Part shown: positions 8,115 through 16,990 of the stretch, piece by piece | Numbering within the stretch: the first letter of the stretch is position 1 | How the letters are laid out: the number at the start of each line of letters is the position of its first letter | Source: Sinanaerobacter chloroacetimidivorans | GTDB lineage: Bacteria > Bacillota > Clostridia > Peptostreptococcales > Anaerovoracaceae | Assembly: GCF_018128545.1 (NCBI RefSeq) | Contig: NZ_JAGSND010000016.1 | Span: 36,416 to 100,415, forward strand | DNA length: 64,000 nucleotides | Direction of reading: 5' to 3' | The notes under the pieces: model-generated | The model's input: only the letters and a program-made list of their open reading frames with translations | Told to the model about the DNA's origin: nothing | Database searches by the model: none | Made by a program: the position numbers and the translations under genes

Positions 8115-9626
8115 CTAAGAAAGATAATTTTCAATATAAAAGCTAGAAGTTATGTGGAAGAGTTGATTCGAATCCGTTAAGTTGATTCGGGTCAGCTCTT
8201 CTATTTTTTCCATTCGGTAGGAAAGACTATTGCGATGAATAAATAAAGCAGCAGCGGTCTGAGTTGCATTATACTGGCATTCGATGTACTTTCTGAGCGT
8301 CTCATAAAGGAATGTACTATTTTTCTCATCATATTGCTTTAATATTTTAAGTGCTGGATTTACAAATTCGGATAGATCCTTTTGATTTGGATAGTGTGAC
8401 AGCAAATCATAAAAAGCAAATGCATCATAAGAAAGTATGGTATCCGACATATCCAATTTTAATGATAAATTATGTAAAAAAAGACATTGTTCAAAATAAT
8501 TTCGACAGCTGAAAATATTAGTAAAATTCTGGCTTATATAAAGGTTTTTCGAGACTTTTGGAAGAAGCTCACGAAGTTTTTTCTTTTCTGTTTCTTTCAA
8601 ATCGAGTGTATTAGATAATGCAATCAATGCCACAATATAACCTTTGTAATGGGTGATGTAGGCCTGAGGAAAGACAAGGCAGAGTCGTTCCAGGGCAAAA
8701 CTTTCCCATTGCTTCTCATCGGATAATGTACCGCATGCAGCGACAAGACAGCACATATTCTTTGGAGGCTCTATTTTGGAAGCTTTCATTCGAATGGATA
8801 TGTTTTCGAACTGCTTATCATCTAACAGATGGTAAAGTAGAATGCTCTTGAGTGATCCATGAATACCTGCAAAATCAGGATTTTTGCTTAATATATCGCT
8901 CATTACATAGCTAATGTTTGGTAGCATTTCACGTTGCATTAAATTGAGAGGTGTCTTTTCTTCGAGCATAATCGTATAGCCAATTAATGAATTATTCCAA
9001 AAAATTTTACTGCATAATTTGCTATGAGGCGATGCGGGACAATCTAGTACATAGGATATAGAATTAATTGGAGAAACCGTATTTGCCATGATTTCATTGA
9101 CAGCAGTAATGAATTCGTAAGTACAATAACCACGCGCAATATTTTCCTTCCATAGATGATCTGTTATTTCAAAATTATCTGAATAGAGTAACACTTTAAA
9201 TCCAGTATCAATTACGATGACTGGATTTTTTAGTTTCTGCGCGGCAGCATTTACAATTGTTTGCCCATTATCACCACGGATGGACATAGCAATGAGTTGT
9301 GAAAAGTCATTGGATAACTGCAGGGATTCATAAAATAATCGGTGCACATAATTGAATACAGAAGAGAGGTCTTCTGGTTGTATGAAGGCAAAATTTCCGT
9401 TGGGCAAAGACTGTTTGGTAAGGGGGGTAATGGAAATTAATTGTTCTGGGAGTAAAATTTTCGGGTTAAGAGAGGATAAGTCTCCAATGTATAAAATTCC
9501 ATCTTCAAAACTGCTAGCTTTTGCATCCAAAAGCTGAATATCCGTAATTTTATCAACATTTGCATCACTTACAATTGTTATTTTGTAGTCAGATTTTAAG
9601 TTCTCCATGATATGTCGAAACTGCAT
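8115..9626 (-). CDS. PucR/CdaR-type transcriptional regulator
   Basis: A 503-residue regulator whose last 65 residues form the PucR-type helix-turn-helix (LRKYIECQYNATQTAAALFI, then HRNSLSYRMEKIEELT). This module is typical of regulators of purine, sugar-acid and amino-acid catabolism. The N-terminal half resembles the sensory region of such proteins (about residues 1-130, with a GAF-like part after it). The start at 9626 has AGGAGC upstream. The gene is divergent from the flavoenzyme-SDR operon across a 150-bp region with two hairpins, so it probably controls that operon in response to a substrate. Confidence 0.8.
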   Translation of the reverse strand: MQFRHIMENLKSDYKITIVSDANVDKITDIQLLDAKASSFEDGILYIGDLSSLNPKILLPEQLISITPLTKQSLPNGNFAFIQPEDLSSVFNYVHRLFYESLQLSNDFSQLIAMSIRGDNGQTIVNAAAQKLKNPVIVIDTGFKVLLYSDNFEITDHLWKENIARGYCTYEFITAVNEIMANTVSPINSISYVLDCPASPHSKLCSKIFWNNSLIGYTIMLEEKTPLNLMQREMLPNISYVMSDILSKNPDFAGIHGSLKSILLYHLLDDKQFENISIRMKASKIEPPKNMCCLVAACGTLSDEKQWESFALERLCLVFPQAYITHYKGYIVALIALSNTLDLKETEKKKLRELLPKVSKNLYISQNFTNIFSCRNYFEQCLFLHNLSLKLDMSDTILSYDAFAFYDLLSHYPNQKDLSEFVNPALKILKQYDEKNSTFLYETLRKYIECQYNATQTAAALFIHRNSLSYRMEKIEELTRINLTDSNQLFHITSSFYIENYLS

Positions 9627-9647
9627 AAAATATGCTCCTTTCCATAC

Positions 9648-9705
9648 TGTGCAACTAGCACAAACATAACAAGATTCATTCGTTCAAAGCACCCGTTTAT
9701 AACGG
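9648..9705. promoter_or_regulatory. Inverted repeats in the divergent control region
   Basis: Two small dyads, TGTGC-AACTA-GCACA (9648-9662) and CCGTT-TAT-AACGG (9693-9705), lie between the PucR-type gene and the flavoenzyme gene. They are candidate regulator sites. No clean -35/-10 pair was found for the flavoenzyme gene. Confidence 0.35.
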
Positions 9706-9777
9706 TATTTGGATGTGTTAATATTATAACAAGAAACGAAAAGCCTGACAAGTCAAAATATAAGGAGGATTTTAAAA

Positions 9778-11712
9778 ATGAAGTATGAAAAATTGTTTCA
9801 AAAAGGAATGATTGGTAAACTTGAACTAAAGAACCGTATCGTGATGCCTGCCATGGGCGTTTCACTGGCTAGTTCTACCGGTGAAGCAAGTGATGAAATG
9901 ATTCGCTATTACGAAGAACGTGCCAAAGGAGAATGCGGTCTCATTATAACGGAGATCACAAGAGTTGATGATATCTACGGTGTGGGAACTTCCAATCAAT
10001 TAGCAGTAACAGATGGGAAAGACATCCCAAGACTTCAAAGACTAGCAGATGCGGTACATAAATATGATGCAAAGATATTTGTTCAGCTACATCATCCAGG
10101 AAGACAGACCTATAGTAGATTACTTGATGGAAAGCAAATCGTAGCTCCATCTGCTGTTATGTGTAATGTAGTCAAAGAAATGCCTCGAGCTCTGACTACG
10201 GAGGAATGTGAAGGCATTATGAAAGCTTTCGTAAAGGGTGCAGTTATAGCAAAGTCAGCAGGTATTGATGGAGTAGAAATTCATGCCGCACATGGCTATT
10301 TGATTGATCAGTTTTTATCTCCATATACTAACAAGAGAACGGATAAATACGGCGGAAGCTTCCACAACCGTATTCGTATCTTGGAAGAGATGATTACAGC
10401 AATCAAACATTTATGTGGTCCTGATTTCCCAATCAGTGTTCGTATCAGTGGAGACGAATTCGTAGAAGGTGGATTAAAATTAGAGGATTCCATCAAAATC
10501 GCGCGCACTCTGGAAAGCTATGGAGTCGATGCAATCAATGTTAGTTCTGGTATCTATGAATCTGGTGCAACCATTGTCGAGCCAGGCTCTTATCCACAAG
10601 GTTGGAAAAAACATTTGGCTACGGAGATACGTAAAAATGTAAAAATTCCTGTGATTGCAGTCAACAATATCAAACAGCCATGCGTAGCAGAGCAGCTCCT
10701 TGAAGAGGGAGTTTGTGATTTTATTGGAATCGGAAGAGGACAGTTAGCCGATGAAGAGTGGGCAAAGAAAGCGAAAACCGGACGCGAAGATGAAATCAGA
10801 AGCTGTATTGGATGTCTACACTGTTTTAAGACTTTAAATACAGGAAAACACATTTCATGTGCTGTTAACCCAAGAGTTGGACGAGAACTTGAATATAAAG
10901 ATTACGAAAAAGATGGAAAGAATCAAGTGGTTGCAGTAATCGGAGGCGGACCAGGCGGAATGCAGGCAGCCTTAGTATTAGCGAAACGAAATTATAAAGT
11001 AGTTCTATTTGAGAAGAGCGCTGAACTTGGTGGTACATTAAACATTGCAGATAAACCTTTATTGAAAGAAAAAATTACATTACTGAAAAACGGAATGAAA
11101 ACACAAGTAGAAAAAAATAACATTGAAGTGCGCCTAGGCACCAATGCAACGGTAGAAATGGTGAAAGAATTAAATCCAGTCGGAGTTTTTGTTGCCTGTG
11201 GAGCTTCACCAGTTGTTCCGAAATTACCGGGTATTGAAAATAGCAAAGTAGTGACAGCAGAAGATGTACTTAGTGGAAAAGTAAAAGCTGTAGGAAAAGT
11301 TGCCGTGATTGGTTCCGGATTAACTGGATGTGAAACTGCTGAAACATTGGCAGAGCAAGGCCATAGCGTTTCCTTAATCGAAATGGCTAAGACCATTGGA
11401 CCTGGAATATATCCATCCATTTTAATGGATTTAATGGGAAAATTCAGAAAGTTCAATCCACAGATTTTGCCAGGTCATAGACTTGCAGCGGTTACGGATA
11501 AAGGCGTACTTGTTGTTAATGTTGCAAACGGACAAAAAATGGAAGTAGAAGCAGATACGGTTGTACTTGCGCTTGGTGTTTCTCCTCGCAGGGGCGTGGT
11601 TTCAGAATTTGAAGCTTCGTTTGATGAGGTTCGTGTTATTGGAGATGCATCAAGGGGCGGTAGTATTGTGGAAGCAGTAGCAGATGGATTTGGTAAAGCA
11701 TTCGTATTTTAG
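9778..11712 (+). CDS. Old-yellow-enzyme-type flavin oxidoreductase with Fe-S cluster and FAD domain
   Basis: A 644-residue enzyme of the 2,4-dienoyl-CoA reductase / enoate reductase / BaiCD type. The N-terminal FMN barrel has the active-site stretch HAAHGYLIDQFLSP and YGGS. A [4Fe-4S] motif follows (CIGCLHCF, then a cysteine in HISCAVNP). The C-terminal half has an FAD-binding GGGPGGMQAA and an NAD(P)-binding GSGLTGCETAE. Such enzymes reduce or oxidise carbon-carbon double bonds conjugated to a carbonyl. The following SDR gene, 36 bp away, supports paired C=C and C-OH/C=O chemistry. The exact substrate (bile acid, steroid, aromatic or enoate) cannot be read from sequence. Confidence 0.85.
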   Translation: MKYEKLFQKGMIGKLELKNRIVMPAMGVSLASSTGEASDEMIRYYEERAKGECGLIITEITRVDDIYGVGTSNQLAVTDGKDIPRLQRLADAVHKYDAKIFVQLHHPGRQTYSRLLDGKQIVAPSAVMCNVVKEMPRALTTEECEGIMKAFVKGAVIAKSAGIDGVEIHAAHGYLIDQFLSPYTNKRTDKYGGSFHNRIRILEEMITAIKHLCGPDFPISVRISGDEFVEGGLKLEDSIKIARTLESYGVDAINVSSGIYESGATIVEPGSYPQGWKKHLATEIRKNVKIPVIAVNNIKQPCVAEQLLEEGVCDFIGIGRGQLADEEWAKKAKTGREDEIRSCIGCLHCFKTLNTGKHISCAVNPRVGRELEYKDYEKDGKNQVVAVIGGGPGGMQAALVLAKRNYKVVLFEKSAELGGTLNIADKPLLKEKITLLKNGMKTQVEKNNIEVRLGTNATVEMVKELNPVGVFVACGASPVVPKLPGIENSKVVTAEDVLSGKVKAVGKVAVIGSGLTGCETAETLAEQGHSVSLIEMAKTIGPGIYPSILMDLMGKFRKFNPQILPGHRLAAVTDKGVLVVNVANGQKMEVEADTVVLALGVSPRRGVVSEFEASFDEVRVIGDASRGGSIVEAVADGFGKAFVF

Positions 11713-11748
11713 ATAAGTGCCGTTAAGGCGGCGGATAGGAGAGCAAAT

Positions 11749-12603
11749 ATGAAGGATTTTAAAGGAAAAGTAGCAGTAATTACCGGAGCAGGTAATGGGT
11801 TCGGCGTTGAAATTGCAAAGGAATGTGCCATTCGTAATATGAAAATGGTTCTAGTTGATATTGAAGGTGAGGATGTTGAACGCACAAAGAAATTGGTAGA
11901 GTCTATGGGTGCAGTAGCAGTTTCTCTTACGGCAGATGTAAGCCTTCTCGAAGAAGTAAAAAAGATGGTGGATATTACCATCGAAAACTTTGGACAGATT
12001 GATTTACTCTTTAATAATGCAGGTGTAGCAATTCCAGGTTATATCTGGGAACTTCCAATGCGTGACTGGGATTGGATTGTAAGCATTAATGTCATGAGTC
12101 AGGTATATGCAATGAACCTTGCCATTCCTATCATGTTAAAGCAAGGAACACCTTGTCATATCATTAATACAGCTTCTGTTGCAGGACTTATTACATCCGA
12201 TGGAATGCCAGCATATCATACAACAAAGCATGCATCCGTAGCACTTTCAGAAAGTGTAAGCTATGATTTACAAAAAATAAATGCAAATATAAAGGTTTCT
12301 GTGCTTTGTCCTGGATTTGTGCAAACAGATCTGCATCACTATGAAAAACATAGACCAGAACGATTTAGCGCGGTGGAAGATCCATATTATCAAAGTGATT
12401 CTTTTAAAATGCATCAGGCAATCGCAGAACATGTAGTGACCACAGGAATTCCGGTTGACAGCATTGGTATGAGCGTATTTAATGCAATTGAAGACGAAGA
12501 TTTCTACATATTAACGCACCCAATTTACTCCACCTTAATCGGAAAGAGAGTAAAGGATATGTTAGAAGGAAAAGGTCCAGATTTAAAGGCACTACGTGGA
12601 TAA
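11749..12603 (+). CDS. Short-chain dehydrogenase/reductase
   Basis: A 284-residue classical SDR. It has the cofactor loop TGAGNGFG at residues 13-20, the NNAG motif, a catalytic serine in NTASVAG and the Y-x-x-x-K motif as YHTTK. An aspartate at the end of the second strand (LVDIEG) suggests NAD(H) preference. The long C-terminal extension is typical of SDRs acting on hydrophobic alcohols or ketones. It is probably co-transcribed with the flavoenzyme and has AGGAGA upstream of ATG. Substrate unknown. Confidence 0.85.
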   Translation: MKDFKGKVAVITGAGNGFGVEIAKECAIRNMKMVLVDIEGEDVERTKKLVESMGAVAVSLTADVSLLEEVKKMVDITIENFGQIDLLFNNAGVAIPGYIWELPMRDWDWIVSINVMSQVYAMNLAIPIMLKQGTPCHIINTASVAGLITSDGMPAYHTTKHASVALSESVSYDLQKINANIKVSVLCPGFVQTDLHHYEKHRPERFSAVEDPYYQSDSFKMHQAIAEHVVTTGIPVDSIGMSVFNAIEDEDFYILTHPIYSTLIGKRVKDMLEGKGPDLKALRG

Positions 12604-12632
12604 TTTTAACTTAAATGTCAATTTTTATGTGT

Positions 12633-12757
12633 TATAATAAAACCACAAAGATAAAAACACGTCCCGGTAGGTAGTCCGGGAGCAGCATAAGCTGTCAGTA
12701 ACCTGCCTCCTTGGTTGTCCATTCTTTGTTCATCTAATTCTTTAAGGAGGGAATAAA
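12633..12757 (+). ncRNA. yjdF-motif riboswitch (candidate)
   Basis: The leader of the yjdF gene carries TATAAT at 12633-12638. A conserved-looking element follows at about 12650-12725: a TCCCGG...TCCGGGA hairpin (12662-12681), an AGC-ATAA-GCT hairpin, and ACCTGCC facing the GGTAGGT strand of the first hairpin, which suggests a compact fold. Known yjdF RNAs lie in exactly this position and bind azaaromatic compounds to control translation of yjdF. The ribosome site AAGGAGG (12744-12750) lies right after the element. Class assignment rests on the downstream gene and the CCCGG/CCGGG core, not on a model search. Confidence 0.7.
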
Positions 12758-13177
12758 ATGGACAAAGTATGTGAAATATTGCAGGTATTGTTTGAGGAAC
12801 CATTCTGGATTGGTGTATTTGAAAAAAGACAAGAAGGAAAACTTAGCGTATGTAAAGTCACATTTGGTGCAGAACCAAAAGACTACGAAGTTAAAAATTT
12901 TGTACTTTCGAATTACTATAATCTTCGATTTGGACCAACTGTTGAATTTAAAATGAAGGAGAAAGAAAAAGTAAATCCAAAGCGTCGCCAAAGGGAAGTA
13001 AAAAAACAATTAAAAAACGCAACCATTGGTACAAAGTCCCAGCAGGCAATCAAGTTAGGACAAGAAGAGGTAAAACTTGATCGTAAAATAGCGTCAAAAA
13101 AACGATGTGAGGAAGAAAAAGCTTTTCAATTCGCTTTAAAACAACAGAAGAAAAAAGAAAAACACAAGGGCAGGTAA
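12758..13177 (+). CDS. yjdF: YjdF family protein (DUF2992)
   Basis: A 139-residue protein with an N-terminal domain (EPFWIGVFEKRQEGKL, then TFGAEPKDYEV) and a highly basic tail. The tail includes NPKRRQREVKKQL, the STKAQQALKL-like stretch GTKSQQAIKLGQEE, and a terminal QQKKKEKHKGR. This is the YjdF/DUF2992 pattern. The biochemical role is not established; its riboswitch implies protection from, or processing of, azaaromatic compounds. A strong RBS (AAGGAGG) and a terminator overlapping the stop make it a single-gene unit. Confidence 0.9.
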   Translation: MDKVCEILQVLFEEPFWIGVFEKRQEGKLSVCKVTFGAEPKDYEVKNFVLSNYYNLRFGPTVEFKMKEKEKVNPKRRQREVKKQLKNATIGTKSQQAIKLGQEEVKLDRKIASKKRCEEEKAFQFALKQQKKKEKHKGR

Positions 13178-13195
13178 CTGCCCTTTCGTTTTATT
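13166..13195 (+). terminator. Rho-independent terminator of yjdF
   Basis: AAGGGCAG (13166-13173) with CTGCCCTT (13178-13185) and a T-rich tail. The left arm lies inside the last yjdF codons. Confidence 0.85.
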
Positions 13196-13244
13196 TTATC
13201 CATGTTATGCTAAAACATGTTATGTTAAAATGGAGGTATGTGAA

Positions 13245-13505
13245 ATGGGAGAATTAGCGAATCTATTCAATATCGGAAAAGAAGTGGAACGACAGTTAAA
13301 TGAGGTAGGTATTACAACGGAAGATGCGCTAAGGCAGATTGGAAGCAAAGATGCCTGGTTAAGAATCAAGAAAATAGATGATTCAGCCTGCATACACCGA
13401 CTATACGCATTGGAGGGGGCAATCGAAGGGATAAAAAAATCCCAGTTAAGCCCTGAGAAAAAAGAAGAACTGAAAGAATTTTATCGGATACAGACTGCAT
13501 TATAG
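13245..13505 (+). CDS. TfoX/Sxy C-terminal-domain protein
   Basis: An 86-residue protein resembling the stand-alone TfoX C-terminal domain: LANLFNIGKEVERQLNEVGI, then LRQIGSKDAWLRI, then CIHRLYALEGAI. The start at 13245 is chosen because TGGAGG (13231-13236) lies 8 bp upstream. The upstream in-frame ATG at 13230 overlaps that ribosome site and has none of its own. In Gram-negatives TfoX affects competence; in Clostridia the small form has no known role and may be a DNA-binding-like helix-hairpin domain. Confidence 0.8.
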   Translation: MGELANLFNIGKEVERQLNEVGITTEDALRQIGSKDAWLRIKKIDDSACIHRLYALEGAIEGIKKSQLSPEKKEELKEFYRIQTAL

Positions 13506-13529
13506 TTTCATATAGATTGGAGGCAGAAG

Positions 13530-14246
13530 ATGATAAAACCAAAGGAATTAAAAGTAGGAGACAAGGTAGCCATCGTTAGTCTATCAAGTGGTATGCTTGG
13601 CGAAGATTTTGCGAATCATAATTTAATTTTAGGACAAAAGAGGCTACAGGAACTTGGATTAGTACCAGTTTTTATGCCAAATTCATTAAAGGGGATTACA
13701 TATTTAAAGGAACATCCAGAAGCGAGGGCACAGGACTTAAAGGAAGCTTTTACGGATCCTCAAATCAAAGGAATTATTTGTGCGATTGGAGGAGATGATA
13801 CCTATCGACTGTTACCGTATTTACTTGAAGATAAAGAATTTATCGATAGTGTAAGAAATAATCCAAAGTTATTTACGGGATTTTCTGATACGACAATCAA
13901 TCACCTAATGTTTTATAAGCTTGGAATGACAAGTTTTTATGGACCAACCTTTGTCTGTGATTTAGCAGAATTGGATCATGATATGCTTCCATACACAAAG
14001 GAAGCTTTTTTGCAATACTTTCATAAAAAGGAGAAAACTCCAATAGTATCTAGCCTTTACTGGTATGAAGAACGAACCGATTTTTCAGAGAATGCAATTG
14101 GTACGAGCCGCGTACTGCATGAAGAAGTTAGAGGCTTTGACGTAATCCAGGGTCAAGGGGTTGTTAGAGGAAAATTGTTAGGAGGGTGTCTGGAAAGTCT
14201 ATATGATATTCTGAGTAATACCAGATATCTGGTATTATCATCATAG
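13530..14246 (+). pseudogene. S66 LD-carboxypeptidase / MccF-like protein, C-terminally truncated
   Basis: The 238-residue frame starts MIKPKELKVGDKVAIVSLSS and contains IGGDDTYRLLPYL and GFSDTTINHLMFYK, where the family's nucleophilic serine lies. GGCLESLYDI comes near the end. S66 peptidases of this type are about 300-350 residues, with the catalytic histidine in the missing C-terminal part. The family look stops at about 14216; the last residues (NTRYLVLSS) come from a 20-bp palindrome and the start of an RNase G fragment. The family cleaves LD-peptides of cell-wall recycling or microcin C-like nucleotides, but this copy should be inactive. Confidence 0.75.
14217..14236. repeat. Perfect 20-bp palindrome at a gene-fusion junction
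   Basis: AATACCAGATATCTGGTATT is its own reverse complement. It lies exactly where the peptidase homology ends and the RNase G homology begins, so it may mark the deletion or insertion site. Confidence 0.8.
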
Positions 14247-14425
14247 ATTTTATCAATATGGAAAAAGAAGAAGCGAAAGAGCGCCTGATGCAGGAATTAC
14301 GTCGATTGCTTGATAAAGATCCAATCAAGACTACGGTTGTAGATATGACCGCATTGAACCTGGTAGAAGTGACACGCAAAAAGGTAAGAAAACCTCTTGC
14401 AGAACAGTGTAAATTTTTTCGATAA
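14240..14425 (+). pseudogene. rng: C-terminal fragment of ribonuclease G/E
   Basis: In the frame running from about 14240 the codons give IDFINMEKEEAKERLMQEL, then RRLLDKDPIKTTVVDMTALN, then LVEVTRKKVRKPLAEQ and a TAA stop. This is the conserved catalytic-domain end of the Rng/Rne family (IDFI-N-M, then TALNLVE-x-TRKK). The DEAD-like metal site and S1 domain are absent, so only the tail remains. It was joined to the peptidase remnant by rearrangement. Confidence 0.75.
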
Positions 14426-14460
14426 AGGATAGTCATAGATATAGGATTTTAATATTGAAA

Positions 14461-14498
14461 CACAAAAAAAGAAACAGGCGACTGTTTCTTTTTTTGTG
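14461..14498. terminator. Strong bidirectional terminator
   Basis: A perfect 17-bp stem: CACAAAAAAAGAAACAG (14461-14477) with CTGTTTCTTTTTTTGTG (14482-14498) and a 4-nt loop. It serves the rightward remnant and the leftward AraC-type gene. Confidence 0.9.
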
Positions 14499-14561
14499 TA
14501 CTTATCTATGCTCCTTCGCATAGATCACATAATTGATACCCTGTGTTAACACACCTGATAC

Positions 14562-15521
14562 TTACGAATGGCTCCTGTATTCCAACGGAGTGCATTTTGT
14601 TTCTTTTTTAAATAATTTAATAAAATATCCGCAATCATCATAGCCGAGATATTCCGATATGGTTCGCACGGACCAGTCTGTAGAATGAAGCAGTTCTTTG
14701 GCATGATCGATCTTTTGCTGATTCACATAATAGGAGAGATTGCCCTGGTTCATTTTTGCGAATAGTTTGCTGAAATAGCTAGGGGATATATTGCACAAAG
14801 CAGCCATTTTCTCAAGAGTAATGGACTCCTGCGGATTTTTTTTGATGTACTGCAGGGCTGGGGCAATAATCTGATTCGTTTCTTTTTTATGTAGCCGGTT
14901 AATTGTCTGTATTCTGCTGTATTCTTCCGTTTCGGTGCCATATTTCGAAGAAACAGAAGCGGAGGTCTTGGAATATTGAGATAATAAGGACTTAAGTTCG
15001 GCCTCTTCAATGCAGTAATTCCCAACATGCAGCAACATATTCGCTAAGGCAATGATTTTCTCAAATCGCATCACAGGAAGTTTATCATAACTTGCTTTTA
15101 AATCATCGTTCATGGAGGTAATTGGATGGTTGACATTAGGAAGGATATGTTCGGGCTCAAGGTCCATATCCTCTGCTGCAAGCAGTACCTGTCCCGCCAT
15201 AAATGCTCCCAGATACAGGTCATTAATAAGAATGGGAATTGCAAAATCAACCAGCCCGGCATGGCAGGTATACAGATACGGTCTATGGATACGTGCCGCT
15301 TCTAATCCGCCATGGGAATCACATTTTTCACAGTAGACACCATGTTTGGAGGCACGGACTTTCTGACAGAATTCACTGCAGTTGCTGTGACGGGTCAGAG
15401 GTCTGCCCAGATAATCCACGGTAATGAACGCAAGATCCGTTGCAGCAGCAAAGTCATCTTGGATTTTTTGAAATTTCATTGGATTGACGATCTGGTCAAT
15501 CTCGCGAAAGGTTGTTTGCAT
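14562..15521 (-). CDS. PocR-domain AraC-family regulator of the glycerol cluster
   Basis: A 319-residue regulator. The N-terminal half is a PocR sensory domain with its cysteine cluster (CSEFCQKV, then YCEKCDSHG, then YTCHAGLVDFAIPI). The C-terminal half is an AraC double helix-turn-helix (SLTLEKMAALCNISPSYFSKLF-type, then TISEYLGYDDCGYFIKLFKK). The start at 15521 (MQTTFREID) is chosen because AGGAGG lies 6 bp upstream; an upstream in-frame ATG at 15578 has none. PocR-type regulators sense small polyols such as 1,3-propanediol or glycerol, which suits the divergent gldA-dhaKL operon. The operon's TATAAT without a good -35 box suggests activator control. Confidence 0.85.
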   Translation of the reverse strand: MQTTFREIDQIVNPMKFQKIQDDFAAATDLAFITVDYLGRPLTRHSNCSEFCQKVRASKHGVYCEKCDSHGGLEAARIHRPYLYTCHAGLVDFAIPILINDLYLGAFMAGQVLLAAEDMDLEPEHILPNVNHPITSMNDDLKASYDKLPVMRFEKIIALANMLLHVGNYCIEEAELKSLLSQYSKTSASVSSKYGTETEEYSRIQTINRLHKKETNQIIAPALQYIKKNPQESITLEKMAALCNISPSYFSKLFAKMNQGNLSYYVNQQKIDHAKELLHSTDWSVRTISEYLGYDDCGYFIKLFKKETKCTPLEYRSHS

Positions 15522-15646
15522 AAGAGTCCTCCTGTTGGTGTGTATCAATAAATAGGAAAATATTGCACACTGTGCCATATAATACGATTATACACAGTGC
15601 AAGTGTGATTGTCAATATAGCCAAAACAAAAGGATAAGCGCACACG

Positions 15647-15660
15647 AATCTATATAGATT
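15647..15660. promoter_or_regulatory. Palindrome in the glycerol-cluster control region
   Basis: AATCTATATAGATT is a perfect 14-bp dyad about 115 bp upstream of a TATAAT (15774-15779) that serves gldA. It may be a PocR/AraC-type regulator site; evidence is positional only. Confidence 0.3.
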
Positions 15661-15849
15661 GCATAAAATGCGACCAGAAGTGCCAGATTCTACCCAGCCC
15701 TCCGCTATATATTTCTATGGCAATTTCGTATGACTGTGTGGATTCCTTTCATGTAATTTACGGACTTTTTTTCTATAATGACAGTACAAACAGCGGACCA
15801 GACAAAGATAAGGTCTGCATAACCTATGGAAGGTTGAAAGGAGTACGCG

Positions 15850-16980
15850 ATGAGAAAAGCATTTATATGTCCATCCAAATATGTACAGGGTGAAGACGAA
15901 TTATTGAATTTGGGGTATTTTGTGAAGGAATTTGGTGCGTCGGCATTGTTGATCGCCCATCCGGACGATGTGGCAAGAGTAAAAAGCAAATTAGATGTAA
16001 CTGCGAAAAAGTTTGACATTACTTTTGTGGAAAGCAGTTTCTGTGGTGAGTGCTCCAGAACAGAAGTAGCGAGACTTCAGCAGGTAGCAAAGGAAAATGG
16101 ATGCGCATGTACCATTGGATTAGGCGGTGGAAAAGCTATTGATACCGCAAAATGTGTTGCCCAGGGAGAACATCTGATCATCGTTCCTACCATAGCTGCA
16201 ACCGATGCCCCAACGAGCCATTCTGCCGTGCTTTACACAGAAGAAGGCGCATTTGATGACTATGCTTATTTCAAGCAGAATCCGGATGTGGTACTGATTG
16301 ATACTACGGTAATCGCCATGGCACCGACTCGCTTCCTGGTGTCTGGAATGGGCGATGCACTTTCTACTTATTTTGAGGCCCGTGCAACTTCCACATCCTT
16401 TTCAAATGTAAATGCAGGCCTGCCATGCGGATTCCGCGAGGGCGTCTGTGGGGAAGCCAAAGGAACCAATGCGGCATTAGCACTTGCTACCTTATGCTAT
16501 CAGACACTGATAACAGACGGCTATCAGGCAAAAGTAGCCTCAGATCACAACATGGTGACAGCGGCTCTTGAGAACATCATAGAAACCAATATACTCTTAT
16601 CAGGTCTTGGCTTTGAAAGCGGCGGTCTTTCTGCAGCACATGCCATTCATAACGGACTTACCATGCTAGAAGGAACCCATCGCTATTTCCACGGAGAAAA
16701 AGTGGCATTTGGAACCATCGCACAGCTGGTACTTGAGAATGCACCAAGAGAGGAATTAGAAGAAGTCATCGAGTTCTGTCTTGAAGTAGGTCTGCCTGTC
16801 TGCTTAGAAGACATCGGCGTTCCTGCAATTACACAGGAAGAACTGATGCAGGTCGCAGCCAAATCCTGTATTCCAGATGAATCTATCCATTCCATGCCAT
16901 GTCCAATTACAGCAGAAGCTGTTGCAGCAGCCATCATCACAGCAGATTCCATTGGTATGGACTATAAGAATAGAAATTGA
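15850..16980 (+). CDS. gldA: Glycerol dehydrogenase
   Basis: A 376-residue iron-type alcohol dehydrogenase of the GldA group, oxidising glycerol to dihydroxyacetone with NAD+. Visible signatures are GLGGGKAIDTAK for the dinucleotide, PTIAATDAPTSHSAVLY, the zinc-ligand region GMGDALSTYFEAR, and the histidine pair SAAHAIHNG and HRYFHGEKVAFG. Length matches the family. It is followed after 10 bp by dhaKL, so dihydroxyacetone is passed directly to the kinase. GAAAGGAG lies upstream of the ATG. Confidence 0.92.
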   Translation: MRKAFICPSKYVQGEDELLNLGYFVKEFGASALLIAHPDDVARVKSKLDVTAKKFDITFVESSFCGECSRTEVARLQQVAKENGCACTIGLGGGKAIDTAKCVAQGEHLIIVPTIAATDAPTSHSAVLYTEEGAFDDYAYFKQNPDVVLIDTTVIAMAPTRFLVSGMGDALSTYFEARATSTSFSNVNAGLPCGFREGVCGEAKGTNAALALATLCYQTLITDGYQAKVASDHNMVTAALENIIETNILLSGLGFESGGLSAAHAIHNGLTMLEGTHRYFHGEKVAFGTIAQLVLENAPREELEEVIEFCLEVGLPVCLEDIGVPAITQEELMQVAAKSCIPDESIHSMPCPITAEAVAAAIITADSIGMDYKNRN

Positions 16981-16990
16981 GAGGTATCCT

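Noticed and set aside
16877..16990. Upstream extension of dhaKL
   Set aside because: Family sequence starts at MKKIMNQP (16991) behind a GAGG site; the extension overlaps gldA in another frame.
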